Below are positions 58,821-64,000 of a stretch of DNA of 64,000 nt, in pieces (positions within the stretch are counted from its first letter, which is position 1; every line of letters begins with the position of its first letter). A program made the translations under genes and the position numbers. The notes beneath the pieces are model-generated. The model searched no databases and was not told the DNA's origin. It worked only from the letters and a program-made list of their open reading frames with translations. The DNA comes from Iamia sp. SCSIO 61187. Its GTDB lineage: Bacteria > Actinomycetota > Acidimicrobiia > Acidimicrobiales > Iamiaceae. The stretch is from contig NZ_CP050948.1 of assembly GCF_019443745.1 (NCBI RefSeq), positions 3,414,001 to 3,478,000 on the forward strand. Direction: 5' to 3'.

Positions 58821-59516
58821 TCAGGGCTGCGGCGGCTCCGCCGTGGCGTCCGGTCCTGCCGCACCGCCCCCGCCCTCCCGGTCACCGGCCACGATCGCCC
58901 GCTGCAGCCGGGTCTGGAGCACCGTCGTGGTGACGTCTCCCCGGCTGCGCTCGAGCACGGCCCGCAGCTGGTCGAGCGAGCGCCGCAGGCCGTGGGTGAG
59001 GGCATCGGGGTAGTCGACCAGCGACAGCACGTCGTAGACGTCGTCCATGGCGACGAGCAGGGCCTCGCCCCGGGCCAGGTCGCCCTCGCGCAGCCGGTCG
59101 AGCAGGTTGCGCCGCAGCTCGCTGGCGGCCTCGCACAGCCCCCGCATCCACGCCGTGGGGTCGACGCCCAGCTCGTCGGGACCGGGGACCGGCTCACCGG
59201 CGACGAGGGCGGCCGTGAGGCGGGCCTCGGCCAGCTCCTTCTCGGCGTCGTGGAGGAACCCGCCGTGGGCGACGGCAGGGAACGGCGCCAGCGTCCGCTG
59301 GGCGACGCGCAGGGAGGCCTCGGCCTCGGCCACGTGGGCGCCGGCGGCCGCGGCCTCGCCCCGGTGGATGGCGCGGATGGCCCGCGACGCGCTCCGGATG
59401 GTGGCCCGGCACGCCGGGAGGGCGGTCTCGCGGGCGTCGTGGGCCGCGCTCAGCCCCACCCGGATGGTGTCGGTGATGCCCTCGAGCCGGGCGCGGGTCG
59501 AGGGCGGCTCGGCCAC
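58821..59516 (-). CDS. Translin family protein
   Basis: A 231-residue all-helical protein. HGGFLHDAEKELAEARLTAALVAG, VDPTAWMRGLCEAASELRRNLLDRLREGDL and LVDYPDALTHGLRRSLDQLRAVLERSRGDVTTTVLQTRLQRAI match the translin/TRAX fold. In eukaryotes translin with TRAX forms the C3PO nuclease. Prokaryotic members are single-gene and barely studied. Acidic residues that make up the TRAX catalytic site are partly present (E and D in FLHDAEKE). It follows the GLR-like gene by 26 bp. Confidence 0.82.
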   Translation of the reverse strand: MAEPPSTRARLEGITDTIRVGLSAAHDARETALPACRATIRSASRAIRAIHRGEAAAAGAHVAEAEASLRVAQRTLAPFPAVAHGGFLHDAEKELAEARLTAALVAGEPVPGPDELGVDPTAWMRGLCEAASELRRNLLDRLREGDLARGEALLVAMDDVYDVLSLVDYPDALTHGLRRSLDQLRAVLERSRGDVTTTVLQTRLQRAIVAGDREGGGGAAGPDATAEPPQP

Positions 59517-59542
59517 GGAGCAGCGCCGGGGCCCGGGCGGGC

Positions 59543-60046
59543 TCAGCCCGAGGCGGTGCGCCGGACGGCGACCAGGCGGGGCTGGCTCTGGGCCGGGGCG
59601 GCCAGGTAGCGCACCTTGACCGCCTGCTCCTCGGCCAGCTTCCGCATCTGCACCAGGAGGTAGACGTAGGCCCCGAGGGCGACGTCGACGGCGAGGTGCA
59701 GGAGCAGCATCGGGCCGCCGAAGGCGAGGGCCAGCAGCAGGGTGAAGCCGGCGGCGCCGCCAAGGGTGAAGAGCACGTCGCGGCGGCGCTTGCGGGCGGC
59801 GGACCGGCCGGCGGGCGTGCCGGCCAGGGGGGCGCCGGACGCGGCGCGGGTCGTGCTCGACCCGATGGGGGCGAGCGACGGCGGCCGGAGCGAGCTGGTC
59901 GGCGTGGTGCGGCCGATGACGGCCAGGTCCTGCCGGAAGCTCGAGACCGATGATCCGGGACGGAGGTCAGCGCGGTTCCGCACGAGCGGCGGGACCAACA
60001 CGATGGCCCACACGATGGCGAGGAGGATCAGGACCGGCACACCCAT
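59543..60046 (-). CDS. GLR-like membrane protein (gephyrin-like-protein receptor)
   Basis: A 167-residue protein with an N-terminal helix (VPVLILLAIVWAIVLVPPLV) followed by NRADLRPGSSVSSFRQDLAVIGRT, the pattern of actinobacterial Rv0996/GLR-like proteins, and a later hydrophobic pair (LFTLGGAAGFTLLLALAFGGPMLLLHLAVDVALGAYVYLL). In corynebacteria GLR is the membrane receptor of Glp, a MoeA-like protein that binds FtsZ. A moeA gene lies three genes upstream on this strand. Either of two starts six bases apart is possible. The link to cell division is inferred. Confidence 0.68.
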   Translation of the reverse strand: MGVPVLILLAIVWAIVLVPPLVRNRADLRPGSSVSSFRQDLAVIGRTTPTSSLRPPSLAPIGSSTTRAASGAPLAGTPAGRSAARKRRRDVLFTLGGAAGFTLLLALAFGGPMLLLHLAVDVALGAYVYLLVQMRKLAEEQAVKVRYLAAPAQSQPRLVAVRRTASG

Positions 60047-60131
60047 CCTTCAGATCAGCTCTTCCTGTCATGACCGTACCTGCGGCCACCCCGCGGGACG
60101 GGGATGGGGAGGCAGGGCGGTGCGGCGGTCG

Positions 60132-60173
60132 CCCGATGTGACGACGATGTCACGGCGGCGGGGGGAATGTGAC
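60132..60173 (-). promoter_or_regulatory. MtrA-box-like direct repeats upstream of the GLR-like gene
   Basis: On the minus strand GTGACATCG and GTCACATCG follow each other at an 11-bp interval, one helical turn, and a third GTCACATTC lies twenty bases further upstream. MtrA of actinobacteria binds direct repeats of GTCACA-type halves at such spacing. It is about 85 bp before the GLR-like start. The rest of the 211-bp gap shows no gene. Confidence 0.45.
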
Positions 60174-60257
60174 GGTTCTACTACGAAAGGGTGGCGAGAG
60201 CCAGCCCACGGCGCCCGCTGACGGTCGGCTGACGCCGCCTGACCTGGGCCGGGACGA

Positions 60258-60878
60258 TCAGACCTCGGCGGGGTCGCCGAGCCCGGCGGGACCGATCATC
60301 CCCGGGGCACCCTCGCCGGCCGGGTCCTCGGAGCCGTCGTCGGCGTCGCTGCGGGGGTGGTCGAGGAGGATGCTGTCGATCGACTGGTCGGCACCGGCGT
60401 CGGGCTCGCGGCGGTACACGCCCGAGCGGCCCCCGGTCTTCTCCCACAGGGCGATGTCGCCGATCGTCATGGAGCGGTCGGCCGACTTGCACATGTCGTA
60501 GATGGTGAGGGCGGCGACCGAGCAGGCGGTGAGGGCCTCCATCTCGACGCCGGTGCGGTCGACGGTGTCGACGTGGGCCTCGACCTCGATGTAGGCGTCC
60601 TCGATCCGGAAGTTCACCAGGACCGCCCCGACCAGCAGGGGGTGGCACAGGGGGATGAGGTCCGAGGCCCGCTTGGCGGCCTGGATGCCGGCGACGCGGG
60701 CCACGGCCAGGACATCGCCCTTGCCCACCCCGCCCCGGGCGACGAGCGATGTCGTCTCGGGGTTCATGTACACCCGGCCCCGGGCCACGGCCCGCCGGTG
60801 CGTCGGGTCCTTGGGGGTCACGTCGACCATGCGGGCGCGCCCGAGCGGGTCGAGGTGGGTCAGTCCACGATCGGGCAT
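60258..60878 (-). CDS. moaC: Cyclic pyranopterin monophosphate synthase
   Basis: A 206-residue MoaC: GKGDVLAVARVAGIQAAKRASDLIPLCHPL and VEMEALTACSVAALTIYDMCKSADR are the substrate-binding and catalytic segments. With MoaA it converts GTP to cyclic pyranopterin monophosphate, the first product of molybdenum cofactor synthesis. An acidic Pro/Gly-rich C-terminal tail of about 40 residues extends past the normal 160. The ATG start has the standard MPDRGLTHLD N-terminus. Confidence 0.94.
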   Translation of the reverse strand: MPDRGLTHLDPLGRARMVDVTPKDPTHRRAVARGRVYMNPETTSLVARGGVGKGDVLAVARVAGIQAAKRASDLIPLCHPLLVGAVLVNFRIEDAYIEVEAHVDTVDRTGVEMEALTACSVAALTIYDMCKSADRSMTIGDIALWEKTGGRSGVYRREPDAGADQSIDSILLDHPRSDADDGSEDPAGEGAPGMIGPAGLGDPAEV

Positions 60879-60979
60879 GCAGGGATGCTACGCCCAACGC
60901 CGCCACCGGCCGTCCGGCGACGAGACGAGGCGGACGACGCCCGAGGACCGCGTAGCCAGATCGCCACGACGCAGCCCGG

Positions 60980-61095
60980 CCCGGCGCAGCCGCAGGGGGG
61001 TGCGGGGGGTCGCCCCCCGCAGAGGAGTCGTGTCGCCGAGGAACGAGGCGTCCGACTCCGGGAGGACCTTCAGCGCGAGCGCAGCGAGCACGTTC
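60980..61095 (+). repeat. Dispersed structured element, copy 2
   Basis: This block in the 252-bp gap between moaC and moaA matches 29724-29830. TGCGGGGGG/CCCCCCGCA is a 9-bp hairpin with a three-base loop. GGAGTCG/CGACTCC is a second one of 36 nt total, the same length as in copy 1, with one compensatory pair change. The following GCGAGCGCAGCGAGC also occurs inverted near 718-732. Nothing else is visible in this gap. Confidence 0.7.
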
Positions 61096-61130
61096 AGCTC
61101 GGAGGAACGGAGCGAAGCGAGTGACTCCGA

Positions 61131-62114
61131 CTACCCGCCGATCTGGGACATGCTCCGGCGGGGGCGGATGAAGGCGGGCTGGCCGATGAGGTGGCCGGGA
61201 CCCTTGTCGCCGACGGCGGCGGCGAAGGCCGAGGCCAGGTGGTCGTCGTCGGCACCGTTGCGCATGAGGTCGCGGAAGTCGGTCTCGACGGTGGCGAACA
61301 GGCAGGTGCGGAGCTTGCCGTCGGCGGTCAGGCGGATCCGGTCGCAGTCGCCGCAGAAGGGCTGGGTGACGCTGGGGATGACACCGACGTCGCCGCGGCC
61401 GTCCCGGTAGCGCCACAGCGAGGCGGGGGCCGAGCCCCGGGGGACGGGGTCGAGGGGGAAGACGGCGGCGATGGCGGCGACGATCTCGGCCTGGGAGACG
61501 ACGGCCCCGGCCTTCCACTCACCCGACGCGTCGAGGGGCATGAACTCGATGAAGCGGACGCCGATGCCGCGCTCGCGGCCGAAGGCGGCCAGGTCGACGA
61601 TCTCGTCCTCGTTGACGCCCCGCATGGCCACCACGTTGAGCTTCACGGGGGTGAGGCCGGCGTCGAGGGCGGCGTTGATGCCGGCGAGGACCTTGTCGAG
61701 GTCGTCGCGGCGGGTGAGCTCCACGAACCGGTCGCGCTGGAGGGTGTCGAGCGAGATGTTGACCCGGCGCAGCCCGGCGGTGGCCAGGTCGGCCGCCTGG
61801 CGGTCGAGGGTCGTGGCGTTGGTGGTCATGCTCAGGTCGGTCCCGAGCCGGGCCAGCCGCTCGACCAGGACCGGGAGGTGGGCCCGAAGGGTCGGCTCAC
61901 CGCCGGTGAGACGGATGGCGTCGATGCCGAGCCGCTCGACGAGGACGCGGGCGAGCCGCTCGATCTCCTCGAACGAGAGGAGCTCGTGGCGGGGCTGCCA
62001 GACCATCCCCTCCTCCGGCATGCAGTACGAGCAGCGGAGGTTGCAGCGGTCGGTGACCGAGATGCGCAGGTCGCGGTGGACGCGCCCGTGACCGTCGACG
62101 AGGGGGCGGATCAC
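61131..62114 (-). CDS. moaA: GTP 3',8-cyclase
   Basis: A 327-residue radical-SAM enzyme. Cys-24, Cys-28 and Cys-31 (RCNLRCSYC) hold the SAM cluster; the C-terminal CGDCDRIRLTADGKLRTC holds the substrate cluster. The C-terminus ends in a Gly-Gly, which is required in MoaA. LTGGEPTLR is conserved. It starts 9 bp after moeA on the same strand, so moeA-moaA are co-transcribed. It makes 3',8-cyclo-GTP for MoaC. Confidence 0.95.
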   Translation of the reverse strand: MIRPLVDGHGRVHRDLRISVTDRCNLRCSYCMPEEGMVWQPRHELLSFEEIERLARVLVERLGIDAIRLTGGEPTLRAHLPVLVERLARLGTDLSMTTNATTLDRQAADLATAGLRRVNISLDTLQRDRFVELTRRDDLDKVLAGINAALDAGLTPVKLNVVAMRGVNEDEIVDLAAFGRERGIGVRFIEFMPLDASGEWKAGAVVSQAEIVAAIAAVFPLDPVPRGSAPASLWRYRDGRGDVGVIPSVTQPFCGDCDRIRLTADGKLRTCLFATVETDFRDLMRNGADDDHLASAFAAAVGDKGPGHLIGQPAFIRPRRSMSQIGG

Positions 62115-62123
62115 CGGACCAGC

Positions 62124-63371
62124 CTACGGCCGGCCCGGCACGAGCGCCTCGGGGTCGAGGACGAGGACCTCGACCTCGTCGCCGGCGGGGATGCCGGGCC
62201 CGTCGGGGACGAGCGCCAGCCCGTCGGCCTGGGCCGTGGCCCACAGCTGGTGGCTGCCCTGGGCCGCCACCGGCGTGGCGGTCAGGGCGCCGTCGGCGGG
62301 GTCCAGGGTGACCCGCAGGAGGTGGTCCTTGCCGTCGGGCCGGCGGTCGAGCGCCACCGCGGCCCGGGCCCGGACCCGGAGCCCCTCGACCGGGCGGCCG
62401 GCCATCTGCCGCAGGGCGGGGCGGGCGATGACCTCGAAGCTCACCAGCGACGAGACCGGGTTGCCGGGCAGCCCGAGCAGCGGGACGCCGTCGACGGTGG
62501 CGAGGGCGAAGGGCTTGGCCGGGCGGATGGCCACCTGCACCCACTGAGGGTCGGTCATCCGCTGGAGGACGAGCTTGACCACGTCGGCCTCGCCCATGCT
62601 GACGCCGCCCGAGGTGAGGATCACGTCGCAGCGGAAGGCGGCGGCGTGGAGGGCGGCGGCCACGGCGTCGACGTCGTCGCGGACCCACCCCAGGTCGACC
62701 GGGACGCAGCCGGCCTCGGCCGCCTTGGCCAGCAGCATCGGGCGGTTGGAGTCCCGGATCTGGCCCACGGCGAGGGCCCGGGGCGCCTCGACGAGCTCGT
62801 CGCCGGTCGAGATCACGCCGACCCGGGGGCGGGGGACGACCTCGACGGAGGTGCGCCCGACTGCGGCGAGCACGCCGATGAGCGGGGCGGTCAGGACCGT
62901 CCCGGCCGGGATGACCACGGTGCCGGCGCGCACGTCGTCGCCGGCGCCCCGCACGTGCTGGCCGGGCTCGGCCGGGGCGAGGATGGCGACGGTCTCGTCG
63001 TGGTCGCGGGACCCGTCGGAGAAGCGTGAGCGCTCGACGGGCACGATGGCGTCGGCCCCCGCGGGGACGGGGGCGCCGGTCATGATCCGGATCGCCTGCC
63101 GCGATCCGACGGTCCGCGCCGTCGTCTGCCCGGCCATGATCGTCTCGACGACGTCGAGGACGACGGGGATGTCCTCGGTGGCGGACGCGACGTCGGCGGC
63201 GCGCACGGCGAAGCCGTCCATGGCCGAGCTGGCGAAGCCGGGCAGGTCGGCGTCGGCCACCACGTCGTCGACCACGACGCAGCCCCGGACGTGGGCGAGC
63301 GGCAGGTCCCGGGGGGCGAGCCGCGGGCAGCGGGCCAGGACCAGGTCACGGACCTCGCTGAGCGGACGCAT
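62124..63371 (-). CDS. moeA: Molybdopterin molybdenumtransferase MoeA (gephyrin-like)
   Basis: A 415-residue MoeA. Motifs are DLPGFASSAMDGFAVRAADV, IMTGAPVPAGADAIVPVE, DSNRPML, ILTSGGVSMGEADVVK and LLGLPGNPVSSLVSFEV. MoeA inserts molybdate into adenylated molybdopterin. In actinobacteria one MoeA paralogue (Glp) has been recruited to bind FtsZ and a membrane receptor; the presence of a GLR-like gene on the same strand raises that possibility here. Which role is real is not decided by sequence. It leads the moeA-moaA operon. Confidence 0.93.
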   Translation of the reverse strand: MRPLSEVRDLVLARCPRLAPRDLPLAHVRGCVVVDDVVADADLPGFASSAMDGFAVRAADVASATEDIPVVLDVVETIMAGQTTARTVGSRQAIRIMTGAPVPAGADAIVPVERSRFSDGSRDHDETVAILAPAEPGQHVRGAGDDVRAGTVVIPAGTVLTAPLIGVLAAVGRTSVEVVPRPRVGVISTGDELVEAPRALAVGQIRDSNRPMLLAKAAEAGCVPVDLGWVRDDVDAVAAALHAAAFRCDVILTSGGVSMGEADVVKLVLQRMTDPQWVQVAIRPAKPFALATVDGVPLLGLPGNPVSSLVSFEVIARPALRQMAGRPVEGLRVRARAAVALDRRPDGKDHLLRVTLDPADGALTATPVAAQGSHQLWATAQADGLALVPDGPGIPAGDEVEVLVLDPEALVPGRP

Positions 63372-63428
63372 GGCGGTGGACGGTAGTGGCCGCCCGCGCC
63401 CGGACCCGGGTCTGCCGACGGCCGGGCG

Positions 63429-64000
63429 TCACCAGGCGACGTCGGTGATGTCGCCGATCCCGAGTCCGACTCCGACGAGGCTCCCGCTGTCCGACAACCA
63501 GCCATCGACGGCGGCGAAGGCCCGGACCGCTCCTTCGTGGACGACGAGCACCCATGCCCCGTCGGCGGTGGCGTCGAGGGTCGTGAAGGAGAACCCTCCA
63601 CCGCCGACCGACCAGCGGACCTCACCGGTGGCGAGGTTCGCCATGCCGACCTCGCTGGCCCTGGCCTCGGCGTGGCCCTGGCTGGCGCCGAGGGTGCCCA
63701 GCCCCACGGCGAGGTGCCCGTCCGGCATGAAGGCCGGGAGGCCGACCCCCGATGACCGCTCGACCTCGGACCAGCCGCCAGGGTCGGCGACGGCGGTGAC
63801 GTCGACGGCGGTGCCCGCGATCGTGCCGTCGCCCGCCCGCGTGACCCGCTGGCGTGCGATCGTGCTGCCGTCGGGCGACAGGGCCAGCGCGGTGACCTCG
63901 CCACCCATGGGAAGGTCGGCGAACGGGCGACCGCCGCGCTCGTCGACCCTGTGGACCCGGATCACGCCATCGACCACCGTGGCGAGGGTCTCCCCGTCGC
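63429..64000 (-). CDS. Partial beta-propeller/WD40-like protein, C-terminal part
   Basis: The frame is open to the window edge, so the 5' end is missing. The part seen (about 190 residues) has beta-strand repeats with LALSPDGSTIARQRV, LPAFMPDGHLAVGLGTLG, LDATADGAWVLVVHEGAVRAF and similar DG turns, like a WD40 or YncE-type propeller. No catalytic motif is visible. It is upstream of moeA on the same strand, 57 bp away. Confidence 0.6.
   Translation of the reverse strand, partial: DGETLATVVDGVIRVHRVDERGGRPFADLPMGGEVTALALSPDGSTIARQRVTRAGDGTIAGTAVDVTAVADPGGWSEVERSSGVGLPAFMPDGHLAVGLGTLGASQGHAEARASEVGMANLATGEVRWSVGGGGFSFTTLDATADGAWVLVVHEGAVRAFAAVDGWLSDSGSLVGVGLGIGDITDVAW

Overview
The window is a very GC-rich, densely packed chromosomal segment with about 62 protein genes, one tRNA and no ribosomal RNA, phage, insertion sequence or CRISPR array. 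The gene set points to an actinomycete: an F420-type luciferase-like oxidoreductase, two WS/DGAT wax-ester/triacylglycerol synthases, several DUF2510 proteins, DUF3039, DUF427 and DUF4333 proteins, a membrane Ser/Thr kinase and a Glp/GLR-like pair beside molybdopterin genes. An Acidimicrobiia (Iamia-like) origin is my inference from this combination; no marker gene in the window proves it.

Layout. 1-6.2 kb: the end of a polysaccharide-export ABC ATPase, an ABC-F protein, two DUF2510-scramblase paralogues (one frameshifted in a homopolymer), then a MaoC hydratase and a 3-hydroxyacyl-CoA dehydrogenase-like SDR. 6.3-16 kb: VanW-like protein, WS/DGAT 1 coupled to a geranylgeranyl-reductase-family flavoprotein, a nitronate-monooxygenase-like enzyme, DUF3039, a MerR-glyoxalase fusion, a queuosine-precursor-type transporter, DUF427 and an LLM oxidoreductase. 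16-29.7 kb: MarR/MFS pair, acyl-CoA dehydrogenase plus acyl-CoA synthetase, a Bax-inhibitor-like membrane protein, two SDRs, a gamma-glutamyltransferase-like enzyme, a TetR unit and an alkyl-sulfatase-like metallo-hydrolase. 29.7-43 kb: a stretch rich in short tandem repeats with a RecB-like nuclease, PAP2 phosphatase, DsbA-like protein, WS/DGAT 2, Ser/Thr kinase, ispE, enoyl-CoA hydratase, aminopeptidase N and a diguanylate cyclase. 43-49 kb: lysoplasmalogenase-like protein, Nudix, ferredoxin reductase and ferredoxin, a zinc-ribbon microprotein, TrmO-like protein, and a phosphotransferase divergent from a MerR regulator. 49-52.7 kb: a textbook ahpC-ahpF-oxyR peroxide-defence locus. 52.7-58 kb: secreted SGNH hydrolase, a hydrolase-MOSC pair next to an HxlR regulator, and a polyester-hydrolase-like secreted esterase followed by a TetR regulator. 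58-64 kb: tRNA-Ala(CGC), a CAP lipoprotein, a translin-like protein, a GLR-like membrane protein, moaC, moaA, moeA and the end of a beta-propeller-like gene.

The main theme is lipid turnover: acyl-CoA activation, beta-oxidation-type enzymes, two acyltransferases for neutral-lipid storage and a PAP2 phosphatase. A second theme is redox and peroxide defence. Four gene pairs share a GTGA stop/start overlap, a sign of translational coupling. Between genes there are several repeat families that no gene explains: 48-49 nt hairpins bounded by GTTCTG...CAGAAC, a roughly 110-bp element whose two copies show a compensatory base-pair change, and tandem arrays with periods of 78, 35 and about 75 bp.
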